Positions 49,355 to 57,424 of a stretch of 64,000 nt of DNA are shown here, piece after piece; positions within the stretch are counted from its first letter, which is position 1, and every line of letters begins with the position of its first letter. The position numbers and the translations under genes are program-made. The stretch is taken from NCBI RefSeq assembly GCF_003386235.1, contig NZ_QRDZ01000004.1, forward strand, positions 124,001-188,000, read 5' to 3'. Below the pieces are notes generated by a model. It ran no database searches. It was not told the DNA's origin and was given only the letters and a program-made list of their open reading frames with translations. Origin of the DNA: Cohnella phaseoli (GTDB lineage Bacteria; Bacillota; Bacilli; Paenibacillales; Paenibacillaceae).

Positions 49355-50797
49355 TTAGAGCGCCATCGGATAGGAGGAAAGAATCACCGTAAACGTGGTC
49401 TTCCCAGGAGTTCCGTCCGTCAAAACCAAATCTCCGCCGAGAGATCGTGCGATTAATCTGCTGAATGGCAATCCGATGCCCAGTCCATGTGCGTGCGGTT
49501 TGTTATCGCGTCCGCGATAAAAAGGCTCGAATACATCCACATACTCCTCTTGGGATATTCCACGGCCTGTGTCCCGCACATGAATGCGAATCTCGTTGGA
49601 TTCATGCTGAAGCAGCACGCTGATCGTTCCTTCAGTGATTACGGCATCCTTCGCGTTATTGAATAGGTTGACCAGGATCTGCTCAATCCGCATAGGGTCC
49701 GTCCAGGTTTTCCAGTCTTTCCTGTCGTTTGCCGTATGTTGGACAACCTTCAGCTTATCATCATGCTGGTTGGTGCTCCATCTGTCGATAATATCTGCTA
49801 CCAGCGTATCCAAATCGCAATTCTCTCGTGCGATAGAGACCTCGCTCGTGATGTAACGGTTAAATTCAAGCAAATGTTCAACCATACTCTGCAATCGACG
49901 GCTTTCTTCAAGAGATGCTTCCAGGTACTCGTATTTCTCTTCAGAGCTGACCTCGCGGTTTTTCACTGCTTGAATCTTACGATGGATAGAGACGACAGGT
50001 GACTTCAGCTCCTTCGTGATCCCCGTCAACAGCTGCGATCGCAATGCGTCCAGATGGGACAATCGATTGGCCATTTCGTTAAACGAATGCGTTAATTCAT
50101 AGATTTCCTCCTCTTTGTATGCCTTGTTGAGGTGGATATCATAGCTTCCCGCCACCACTTGTTTGGCCGCTTCGGCCACCTCGCGGATCGGTGAGATTAA
50201 TCTCCGGGTCATGGTATACACGGTTCCCCAGCCTATCAGAAAAAAGACGCTTAGTAAAATAAACCTCGGGGAATTCACAAACAGCTCTTTGAGCTTAGTT
50301 TGTTTCTTCTCGAAGTACAATAAATAACCGGTGACAGTGGACTTCTGAAGTATCGGGTGTACAGCTATCATGTAAGGCACATCGTTATCAGCAGGTTTAA
50401 ATTTAAGAACATGCGCAGAGCCCGTCATGATCTGAGGCAGCACTGCATCGAATTGCGTCGTTCCTTCAGGCGGATTCGAAGGTTCCTGTTGCTTGATGCG
50501 GCCATTGTTGTCCAAGATAAACAGGATGGGCCTGCCACTCAGACCATGCCGTTTCACCAGAGTCTCCAAGGTATTATGCAGCGTTGGGCTCTTATGCAGG
50601 ATTCCACCGTTATCCGCTGCCATAGATGCAACATCGCGCGCCATAGCTTCCAGTCCGCGAGTTTGTTTCTGATTCGCGGTTGTCCGCATGATGTAAAGCG
50701 AGGTTATCATCATCACGGCGAGGCATAAGGAAATGATCAGGAAATAGCGGATGGACCAGTATTTCACCATATTCGGATGACGAACTTTATTGGACAC
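49355..50797 (-). CDS. Histidine-kinase paralogue lacking the phospho-accepting His (pseudokinase)
   Basis: A 480-residue membrane protein with a segment at about 13-33, an extracellular domain, a second segment near 175-195, HAMP and a kinase core. The H-box reads 'GITKELKSPVVSI', where the paralogue at 50888 has 'GVTHELKTPITSI'. The phospho-accepting His is thus Lys (codon AAG on the coding strand). The ATP lid is intact: N-box 'NLFNNAKDAV', 'DTGRGI' and 'GLGIGLPFSRLI'. It may act as an ATP-binding partner that phosphorylates or tunes the neighbouring kinase in a heterodimer. A GTG start is used. It is the last gene of the signalling operon. Confidence 0.88.
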   Translation of the reverse strand: MSNKVRHPNMVKYWSIRYFLIISLCLAVMMITSLYIMRTTANQKQTRGLEAMARDVASMAADNGGILHKSPTLHNTLETLVKRHGLSGRPILFILDNNGRIKQQEPSNPPEGTTQFDAVLPQIMTGSAHVLKFKPADNDVPYMIAVHPILQKSTVTGYLLYFEKKQTKLKELFVNSPRFILLSVFFLIGWGTVYTMTRRLISPIREVAEAAKQVVAGSYDIHLNKAYKEEEIYELTHSFNEMANRLSHLDALRSQLLTGITKELKSPVVSIHRKIQAVKNREVSSEEKYEYLEASLEESRRLQSMVEHLLEFNRYITSEVSIARENCDLDTLVADIIDRWSTNQHDDKLKVVQHTANDRKDWKTWTDPMRIEQILVNLFNNAKDAVITEGTISVLLQHESNEIRIHVRDTGRGISQEEYVDVFEPFYRGRDNKPHAHGLGIGLPFSRLIARSLGGDLVLTDGTPGKTTFTVILSSYPMAL

Positions 50798-50887
50798 AGC
50801 GACAATACCCCAATCTCCTTGTTGTAATGAAATCTAGCAACGGCAATTGCTTCACTACTATTCGACATAACGATGTCGTAATCCTAT

Positions 50888-52318
50888 TCAGGAAAATGGC
50901 AGCATGAACGTAAAAGTGGTGCTCCCGGGGATACTTCCGGACAAGATCAGATCTCCTCCGAGCGAATGCGCGATCATCCTGCTGAATGTCAATCCAATAC
51001 CTAACCCCCTAACGCGCATTTTTTTGCCGTCTCCACGGTAGAAGGGCTCGAATATCTCGGTGTGCTCTTTTACAGGGATTCCGCTGCCGGTATCGTGCAC
51101 TTGAATATAAGATGCCCCAAGCGCTGGAACTAGACGGACGGATACCTTTCCTTTGGAAGCCATCGCATCCCTGGCGTTGTTCAATAAATTAATCATAATT
51201 TGTTCGACCCGATTAGGATCCGTTTGCATTCTCCAGCCATCCGCGCGATCGGGAGTCTCCACGACAATCTCGATTTCGGACGAACCTTGGCCGAGACGCC
51301 ATCTCTCCACGATATCCGCAATCAGCTTGTCCAAATCGCACCATTCCTTGGCAATCGTCACGGTGCTGTCTACGAAACTGTTGAAATCCAGCAGATCCTC
51401 AATCATTTTCTGCAGGCGGGAGCTTTCTTTGAGACAAATCTCGAGGAATGCATCGGCTTCCTCCCCGGTTACGACTCGCCCTTTCACCGCTTGGATCAGG
51501 CCGCTTATAGAAGTGATCGGCGTCTTCAGTTCATGCGTGACGCCAGCTAATAACTGCGAGCGGAGTTCTTCCAACCGGTTCAGTTGATCCGCCATTTCCT
51601 TGAACGACTTCATAAGCTCCCGAATTTCTTCTTCCTTATAGTCCTGGCTGAACTGAACGTTATAATATCCCGCGACTATCTGGTCTGCAGCATCCGCAGC
51701 TTGTCGAATCGGTTTAACCAAGCGCCGCGTCATCAAATAAATGACTCCCCAACCAAGTAAAATAAATAAAAAAATAAGGGCGATAAGAGCTTTGAATTCC
51801 AGCAGCCCCTTCAGTACATCCGCTTTCTGCGTTAAGCACAGGGCATAGCCCGTCGTCAGGGACGGATCGAGCATAGGAAACACAGCAGCCTGATACACGG
51901 TATCGTCTTGACTCGAATGTGCCGTGAACAGGTGGGGTTTGTCTCTCATAACATCCTGCAACATAGATGGAGCCGGAGGGGTTTCCGGTGGCAGGACAGG
52001 GGGGAATTGGGAGATGATTCGGCCCTGTAGATCAAAAATGATTACGATCGTTCTATTGTCCAATCCATATTGATCCACTCGCTCATCCAGCCAGCGATTT
52101 GTCGATGGATTGTTCGGAATGTTGCCTCCGTTGGCGGCCGCTGCCGTAGCGATGTCCCGCACTAGGCTGCTCATCCGCTGCTTCTGGCTGGATAAGGCAT
52201 TGGCTTGAATAAAACAAAGGACAGAGACCGCTACGACTAAGAAAACGGTGACCAGGAGCAGGAAATATCGAATCGACCAGTAATAGAGAAGACTTCTTCG
52301 GCGAATCCTATCGGGCAC
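50888..52318 (-). CDS. Sensor histidine kinase (OmpR-system partner)
   Basis: A 476-residue membrane kinase, paralogous over its full length to the next gene ('YYWSIRYFLLL' against 'KYWSIRYFLII'). It has two membrane segments, an extracellular sensor domain, HAMP, the H-box 'VTHELKTPITSISG' with the phospho-accepting His, N-box 'NLLNNARDAM', 'DTGSGI' and 'GLGIGLTFSRMI'. The GTG start at 52318 has GGAGGT 9 bases upstream. It lies 19 bases after the response regulator gene and is its likely partner. Confidence 0.92.
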   Translation of the reverse strand: MPDRIRRRSLLYYWSIRYFLLLVTVFLVVAVSVLCFIQANALSSQKQRMSSLVRDIATAAAANGGNIPNNPSTNRWLDERVDQYGLDNRTIVIIFDLQGRIISQFPPVLPPETPPAPSMLQDVMRDKPHLFTAHSSQDDTVYQAAVFPMLDPSLTTGYALCLTQKADVLKGLLEFKALIALIFLFILLGWGVIYLMTRRLVKPIRQAADAADQIVAGYYNVQFSQDYKEEEIRELMKSFKEMADQLNRLEELRSQLLAGVTHELKTPITSISGLIQAVKGRVVTGEEADAFLEICLKESSRLQKMIEDLLDFNSFVDSTVTIAKEWCDLDKLIADIVERWRLGQGSSEIEIVVETPDRADGWRMQTDPNRVEQIMINLLNNARDAMASKGKVSVRLVPALGASYIQVHDTGSGIPVKEHTEIFEPFYRGDGKKMRVRGLGIGLTFSRMIAHSLGGDLILSGSIPGSTTFTFMLPFS

Positions 52319-52337
52319 AGTACGGATACCTCCATTG

Positions 52338-53039
52338 TTAGCGGACGTGGAATTTTGATGGAGTTTTCACGCGGAACTGATACCCGATCCGCCTGAAAGT
52401 GACAATCTCTCCTTCATCCTCCGTGCACCCGATCAGTGATTGGCGAATACGTTTGATAGCCAGATCGACAGCGCGGTCGCTGCCTTCGTAATCGACGCCC
52501 CATACGCATTGAATAAGGTGTTCCCGTTCAAAGGTCTGATTCGGATGGCTTGTCAGAAACAACAGCAAATCCAGATCCCGAGGGGTTAAATGCACGCGAT
52601 TTCCTTGAAACCATACCTCGCGCGAAGTATAGTCGATTTTCATTCGCCCGATGATCACCGCGTTCTCCGTCACGACTTGAGGGAGACGTCTTAATACGGC
52701 TTGAATACGGGCGACGACTTCATCTCCGACAAAGGGTTTGCTGATATAATCGTCTGCGCCTCCGTGGAGACCTTCCAATCGGCTCTTGATGTCGCCAAGC
52801 GCAGTCAGCATGATTACCGGGCACGCGCTTTGTTTGCGAATGCGTTGCAGAATCGACCAGCCGTCCATATCAGGAAGCATGACATCCAGCAATACAAGCG
52901 ACGGTTCCCACTGTTCGAACAAGGCGATCGCACGCTCGCCTTCGAAGGCTTGTTCCGCCTCGAAACCCGCATTGATCAGAAATGCCTTTAGCACCATGGA
53001 GATCGCGGGATCGTCTTCGACAATCAATATCTTTTTCAC
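52338..53039 (-). CDS. OmpR/PhoB-family response regulator
   Basis: A 233-residue regulator. The receiver domain (1-120) has 'VEDD', the phospho-accepting Asp in 'LLDVMLPDMDGW' near 52, and Lys in 'YISKPFVGDEV'. The winged-helix Trans_reg_C domain (about 130-227) has 'LTPRDLDLLLFL' and 'RAVDLAIKRIRQSL'. The start is GTG with AGAGGG upstream. Such regulators bind direct repeats about 11 bases apart, which is the layout of the shared P1-P3 box, so this protein is the best candidate for controlling the locus. Confidence 0.92.
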   Translation of the reverse strand: MKKILIVEDDPAISMVLKAFLINAGFEAEQAFEGERAIALFEQWEPSLVLLDVMLPDMDGWSILQRIRKQSACPVIMLTALGDIKSRLEGLHGGADDYISKPFVGDEVVARIQAVLRRLPQVVTENAVIIGRMKIDYTSREVWFQGNRVHLTPRDLDLLLFLTSHPNQTFEREHLIQCVWGVDYEGSDRAVDLAIKRIRQSLIGCTEDEGEIVTFRRIGYQFRVKTPSKFHVR

Positions 53040-53072
53040 ATTCGTACGCCCTCTTTCTGACCTATTAAAGAT

Positions 53073-55889
53073 TCAGTCCTGACGGGGGAGCATGAACGTG
53101 AATGACGTTCCATTCTCCGCGCTGCTCTCGACATGCACTTTACCGTTCAAGCTTTCCAAGGCTGATACAACGGCAAATAATCCAATCCCTCGACCAGACA
53201 ACTCGTTGACGGCTTTCCCGGTAGTGAAACCTTCTCGAAAAATCATCATGAGTTGTGTGGCGGGCGGCCAGGCATCGAACTCTTCTTGTGTACAGAAACC
53301 TCTAGTCACAGCTTGCGTCCCGATCTGCGGCAGGTTCATCTCTTTGCCATCATTCGACAAACGGATTCGGATTTCCTGTTCGTCATTGGACAATTCGCAG
53401 AGAAGGGTTCCCGAACGATCTTTCCCAATGCCTGTCCGATATTCGGGCGTTTCGATGCCATGGTCAATCATGTTGCGAAACACATGAATCAACGTACGCG
53501 TGAAATCGATGTATCGCTCCGGATCGACCAGCAACTCGCCTCCACGGATCTCAATGGGATGGATTTCCTTTCCTGTACGATGCGCTAGCTTCATCGAATA
53601 ATCGGGATACATACTGAGCAGCTCCTTGAAGGGACGATACTGCAGCTTCTTTAATTCCGAGACGATCCTTTGCGCTGACGAGCCTGGCAGAAGCGTGTAG
53701 ACCTGTTGTTCAAGATGACGCAGTCTGGAAATCTCGATCGTTACGGTTTCTTGTCCGGCATCGAACCCGTCGCCTAGAATGCCTCTTAAAATGCGCAAAT
53801 CCTCCTCCAGCCACTCTAGCAGATCGAAGCCATCCAGCCATTCCGCTAGCGATGTCGAGGAGAAAGCATGCGGTGTACGAAGGGCAGCCTGCGTCTTCCA
53901 CTCGACAAGCTCCGTTTCAAGCTCGTGCAGACGCTCCATCGTGTGCGTAAAATCGATCTGCGCGAAGTTCCCTTTGAAGGTATGAACGATTCGCGATAGC
54001 TCCGCCCATTTTTCTTCTGAGGACGTGGGCAGACTCATCAGCTCGTATCTTCCTCTTCGAGCGAATGCGCGGTACTCCTCAACCATTTCCTTAAAGTCGC
54101 GATAGTGCTTCACCACCCAAACGACTCGATTCAATACATGTCGTTCTTTAGCCATCTGGCTCTCCAGCCGCCGCCGTTCGGTGATATCCGTTAGAATAAC
54201 CATAACTTTCCCGAAGGTCGAATCCTCAGGGGGTATCCATTTATACTGCAATGAAACTCGTCTGCCGAACACTTCCGCTTCCCCTGGAAGAAGCGATAAA
54301 CAGACTTCGCGCTGCAGCTCGTCGACTCCATGAAATACGGAGTCGAGTAACTCTTCATGGAGATCCCGTTCAGTTTCATCTACAGGATACAGCAGTTCAG
54401 TATAGCGGGAATCGGCGATCTCCTTGCCGAACAAGCGACGACATTCGATGCTATACTCCTCCTGTACAATCAACCGCTTGTCGAAGGTAAGAAAGCCTTG
54501 TCCCGCATAATCAAGCAAATTCTGTATCGACCGGGTTCGTTCCTTCACTTCCGCTTCCAACGACTGATTCCAATTCGTCAGCTTGAGATTGTTGCTCTGC
54601 GTCGTGCGATAAACCGCGGCATAACCCTTGAATAAGATGACAGCGAAGAAGATCGTGCTAAACAATAAGGTGTAGTCCAGACAAAGCCGCATGAATTGAA
54701 TAAATTCCAAAGGCGTATACCCGAAGAGTTCGGTATTGGGATCATTCTCCATATATACGCGGAGCGGGTAACCAATCATATTGATCAATAGGAACAAAGA
54801 GAAGCCGGAGATGAACCATACGGCCTCGCTGTTGATCCTGCTTCTAAGCGACATCGCGATCACGAATAAGCAGAAGGCGCACAGCAGTGAAAACCCTAGT
54901 TCCTTCACGATCAGAATTTCATGGCTGTACATTCCTATGAACCCGGGAACCGTCAACTTGGCTGCGGACATAAGCAGCCCTGCAACCGGCATAACGATTC
55001 CTATTGTTCGAACAGCTCTTGCGAAGACAGGTTGTAGGATGCTATTAAAATAAAGCGCGAACAAGTACAGCATGCAGCCGCGTAAAGGATCTTGCAAATA
55101 GATTTCGATTGGGGAGAAATCGGTAAAGATCATAAGAGAATGAGAGGACAGCAAGATATTGAAGCTGACCATGAGCGAAAACAGCGCAAAATAAAGCAGG
55201 GGCGGATGGTCGCGATGGATAAAATACATCAACAGCGCCGCAAAGCCTATCATAAAGAATACGATTGCGCCAAACCCGTTTAAAGCGTCGCTCTTGATCA
55301 GCGCAAGCTTCAAGTCCGCTTGTACCCCGTATTTTACCGGCCCTATTTTCCCATGTATGTAATTGTCCCGATTGGAATGAACGCGCAGCAGCAGCGGGAG
55401 GTCCGGCGAAGCCTCTGCGAGAGAAACGAAAACGGGCTTGTTCGCCCGCAGCGGATTTGTTCCTTCTTGCATACCGCCTTGCCTGTAAAGCAGCTTGGTA
55501 CCCGAGTAAACTTCGAATTCGTAGCTGGCATTCATAAACAGAATGTAGGGGTCGCGCACCATCTGGCGATCGGCTCCGGTTGGAATCCTTCCCGTGAACC
55601 AGGCGAATTCCGTGCGAACCGCGAGATCCTCCTTGCTGATCGGCATATGGGACCAGGTCTTCGACACTCCCGGCTTGGTCCATTCGAGTGTACCGTTAGC
55701 TCCCACAGGGGAGTCTCCCATGCGGTAAGTCCCCCATTGGATGGCAGAACCTTGTTTAACAGGAGGCGGCATTCGATTCGGATGATCGGAAGCCGGGGCC
55801 GGGGCTGCTTGGGCAGAAGCCGTTAACCCGGCCGCACTGCAAACAAGCAGTAAGAGGACGGGCCATATCGTCATTAATCGCAGCTTCAT
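53073..55889 (-). CDS. CheA-like hybrid kinase with 7TM-DISM sensor, PAS-like and Hpt domains
   Basis: A ~938-residue membrane kinase with a signal peptide ('LLVCSAAGLTASAQA'), an extracellular 7TMR-DISMED-like domain (about 40-190), a seven-helix DISM region (about 200-420), a coiled coil and a PAS-like domain (about 450-570). An Hpt-like domain has His in 'RIVHTFKGNFAQ' near 640. The CheA-type ATPase N-box reads 'HVFRNMIDHGIETP', and 'GRGIGLFAVVSALESLNG' is the G2 box. It lacks the usual DHp H-box, so phosphate flow probably runs ATPase to Hpt-His to the CheY-like protein whose gene overlaps by a few bases. The ATG at 55889 is preferred; 55910 is also in frame. Confidence 0.88.
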   Translation of the reverse strand: MKLRLMTIWPVLLLLVCSAAGLTASAQAAPAPASDHPNRMPPPVKQGSAIQWGTYRMGDSPVGANGTLEWTKPGVSKTWSHMPISKEDLAVRTEFAWFTGRIPTGADRQMVRDPYILFMNASYEFEVYSGTKLLYRQGGMQEGTNPLRANKPVFVSLAEASPDLPLLLRVHSNRDNYIHGKIGPVKYGVQADLKLALIKSDALNGFGAIVFFMIGFAALLMYFIHRDHPPLLYFALFSLMVSFNILLSSHSLMIFTDFSPIEIYLQDPLRGCMLYLFALYFNSILQPVFARAVRTIGIVMPVAGLLMSAAKLTVPGFIGMYSHEILIVKELGFSLLCAFCLFVIAMSLRSRINSEAVWFISGFSLFLLINMIGYPLRVYMENDPNTELFGYTPLEFIQFMRLCLDYTLLFSTIFFAVILFKGYAAVYRTTQSNNLKLTNWNQSLEAEVKERTRSIQNLLDYAGQGFLTFDKRLIVQEEYSIECRRLFGKEIADSRYTELLYPVDETERDLHEELLDSVFHGVDELQREVCLSLLPGEAEVFGRRVSLQYKWIPPEDSTFGKVMVILTDITERRRLESQMAKERHVLNRVVWVVKHYRDFKEMVEEYRAFARRGRYELMSLPTSSEEKWAELSRIVHTFKGNFAQIDFTHTMERLHELETELVEWKTQAALRTPHAFSSTSLAEWLDGFDLLEWLEEDLRILRGILGDGFDAGQETVTIEISRLRHLEQQVYTLLPGSSAQRIVSELKKLQYRPFKELLSMYPDYSMKLAHRTGKEIHPIEIRGGELLVDPERYIDFTRTLIHVFRNMIDHGIETPEYRTGIGKDRSGTLLCELSNDEQEIRIRLSNDGKEMNLPQIGTQAVTRGFCTQEEFDAWPPATQLMMIFREGFTTGKAVNELSGRGIGLFAVVSALESLNGKVHVESSAENGTSFTFMLPRQD

Positions 55890-55890
55890 A

Positions 55891-56700
55891 CTACCACTCA
55901 ATCTCCGCATAAGTGCGATATATTCCGTTCTGCAGCTGCGCTTTTAATTGAGCAAAGTAACCGATATCGCTTGTCACAATGGCCGCCGTTCCGTTGCGTT
56001 GACGCACGGCTGAGACAAAATCGATCAGCAAAAGCTGCCCTTCCTCGTGACGAATAGGCTCCCATACCTCGATTACATATTTCATTTTGCGAAAATAAAG
56101 CAATCCCTGCAGGCATGAACAGAGCAAGCGAACGTTCGAATCGACGATATGTCGCTGGAGGGTGAGTACAGAGCGTCCGTCCTTGCGTACAAGCTCGAAG
56201 GGAATATTCGGCATGTGTGGAATCTCTAGTCTCAGCGGCTCTTTTTTCTTCGGAAATCTCTCTAAAGGTTCTTCTTTCCAAGCTGGCGCGAGTTGAACGG
56301 GGGTTTGGCTCGAAGCGATAGGAAGGCTGCTTCCGTTCCGCGGATTGCTGAGCACCGCATTCACGACCTCGCACACCTTCTCATCCGTAAAGGGCTTGAT
56401 GATATAGTGCTTGGCCCCCAGTTTAATCGCGTCATATACTCTGCTGCGCTGTTCAACCGAGCTGATCATGACGATCGTCGCCTCCGAATTCAGCGCGCGA
56501 ATATGCCGAACCGCTTCAATACCGTCGATTCCGGGAAGCTGAATATCCATCGTGACCAGATCGATATTGTCCGTATACGTCCTGACGGCTTCGCGACCGT
56601 CTTCCGCTTCTTTCACGATCCGATGTCCCATCGACTCCAAGATTTCCCGCAGACTGCGTCGAAAAATCGGCGAATCGTCAACTATCATGATATTTGCCAT
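55891..56700 (-). CDS. CheY-like response regulator with C-terminal STAS-like domain
   Basis: A 269-residue cytosolic protein. The receiver (1-120) has 'IMIVDDSPIFRRSL', the phospho-accepting Asp in 'LVTMDIQLPGIDG' near 54, and Lys in 'YIIKPFTDEK'. After a linker, residues ~155-269 read like a STAS or anti-sigma-antagonist-type fold ('VRKDGRSVLTLQRHIVDSNV', 'GTAAIVTSDIGYFAQ'); this call is tentative. The ATG at 56700 has GGGAGG 6 bases upstream. It is the first gene of a five-gene minus-strand signalling operon behind P3 and the likely partner of the CheA-like kinase. Confidence 0.85.
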   Translation of the reverse strand: MANIMIVDDSPIFRRSLREILESMGHRIVKEAEDGREAVRTYTDNIDLVTMDIQLPGIDGIEAVRHIRALNSEATIVMISSVEQRSRVYDAIKLGAKHYIIKPFTDEKVCEVVNAVLSNPRNGSSLPIASSQTPVQLAPAWKEEPLERFPKKKEPLRLEIPHMPNIPFELVRKDGRSVLTLQRHIVDSNVRLLCSCLQGLLYFRKMKYVIEVWEPIRHEEGQLLLIDFVSAVRQRNGTAAIVTSDIGYFAQLKAQLQNGIYRTYAEIEW

Positions 56701-56762
56701 GAGCATCCTCCCTGTGAACTCTCGCAACCCCACAGCGGGCAACCGATGTTCTCGTCGCCTGC

Positions 56763-56797
56763 AGTATACAAGTCGAATATGTCAAGAAAGTGTCGGA
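56763..56797 (-). promoter_or_regulatory. RiPP-regulon promoter P3 (direct-repeat box + -10)
   Basis: Read on the minus strand: CGACAC (5' base 56795), TGACAT (56784), CGACTT (56775) and TATACT (56768-56763). The spacings of 11, 20 and 27 bases equal those of P2. Base identity to P2 extends through TTCGACT and GTAYACT. It drives the CheY/CheA/OmpR/kinase operon. Confidence 0.7.
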
Positions 56798-56830
56798 GTT
56801 TGGAAAGTGTGCGCGATCATTGCGGCAAAT

Positions 56831-56860
56831 TTGACAAGTCGAGTCTTTTTCAACCATAAT
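56831..56860 (+). promoter_or_regulatory. Promoter of duplicated leader unit A
   Basis: TTGACA (56831-56836) and CATAAT (56855-56860) are 18 bases apart. The same promoter stands 476 bases downstream at 57307. It diverges from P3. Confidence 0.75.
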
Positions 56861-56880
56861 AAGGGAAAGTGATGGGGAAG

Positions 56881-56929
56881 CACCCCGCAAAGAGAAACAC
56901 GATATTCGTGTTGCTTTGCGGGGTGTTTT
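56881..56929 (+). terminator. Leader hairpin/terminator, unit A
   Basis: CACCCCGCAAAG (56881-56892) pairs with CTTTGCGGGGTG (56914-56925), the inner AACACGA/TCGTGTT stem has a TAT loop, and TTTT follows. It lies about 20 bases after the promoter and 50 bases before the XRE gene, so it would act as an attenuator or end a ~60-base RNA. Confidence 0.75.
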
Positions 56930-56979
56930 CGTATAAAGCAGCCCGAGCAATACATAAATCTCGAAGGAGAGGGATTAGT

Positions 56980-57297
56980 ATGAGCGAGGAACGTTTAGAG
57001 AGCAGTTTCGAGAAACTGCTCGCTCAAGCGGAGGGAATTCCAGAAGTCAAAGAGTATCTTGCAAGCATATCGGTTTTTATCGGTGACATTGTATTGGCGC
57101 GACGCCTGCAACTGAAATTGACACAAGAGGAACTTGCCAAACTGGCGGGGACGACACAACGTCAAATCTCATTGATCGAAACAGCGAAGGGCAATGTTGG
57201 ACAAGTGATTATCGACAACGTATTCAAGGCGTTGAACGTAAAGGATGTTTCGATTTCCTTCCACGATGAAGAAGCAGTCGCGGCCGTAGCGTTATAG
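56980..57297 (+). CDS. XRE-family helix-turn-helix regulator
   Basis: A 105-residue protein. An N-terminal helical part is followed by a lambda-repressor-like HTH at about 45-95 ('LTQEELAKLAGTTQRQISLI'). The form is like HigA-type antitoxins or small regulators, but no toxin-like gene is next to it. The ATG at 56980 follows GAAGGAGAGGG; the longer in-frame start at 56869 would read through the leader hairpin and is rejected. Its mRNA starts behind a promoter-hairpin unit that is duplicated before the next gene. Confidence 0.82.
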   Translation: MSEERLESSFEKLLAQAEGIPEVKEYLASISVFIGDIVLARRLQLKLTQEELAKLAGTTQRQISLIETAKGNVGQVIIDNVFKALNVKDVSISFHDEEAVAAVAL

Positions 57298-57306
57298 ATG
57301 AACGAA

Positions 57307-57336
57307 TTGACAAGCCGCCTCTTTTTCGTCCATAAT
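57307..57336 (+). promoter_or_regulatory. Promoter of duplicated leader unit B
   Basis: TTGACA (57307-57312) and CATAAT (57331-57336) are 18 bases apart, as in unit A at 56831. The flanking ~105 bases are also conserved without gaps. Confidence 0.75.
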
Positions 57337-57356
57337 AAGGGAAAACAACGGGGAAG

Positions 57357-57405
57357 CACCCCGCAAAGAGAGACACGATATTCGTGTTGCTTTGCGGGGT
57401 GTTTT
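57357..57405 (+). terminator. Leader hairpin/terminator, unit B
   Basis: CACCCCGCAAAG (57357-57368) pairs with CTTTGCGGGGTG (57390-57401), followed by TTTT. The inner stem GACACGA/TCGTGTT differs from unit A by one base that keeps a G-U pair, which is a compensatory-type change. Confidence 0.75.
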
Positions 57406-57424
57406 CGTATACGGAGGCATGGGG

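Noticed and set aside
50863-50878. CGACATAACGATGTCG as a fourth copy of the RiPP-regulon box before the pseudokinase gene
   Set aside because: It is an inverted repeat, not a direct repeat, and no -10 lies at the +27 position of the other three boxes.
37003-56700. Lanthipeptide, thiazole or radical-SAM modification enzyme for the precursors
   Set aside because: Every sizeable gene in this interval was assigned; none has LanM, LanB/C, YcaO or radical SAM (CxxxCxxC) features.
56869-56979. Longer start for the XRE protein
   Set aside because: The extension reads through a promoter-proximal hairpin that is duplicated at 57357, and the internal ATG at 56980 has a strong ribosome site.
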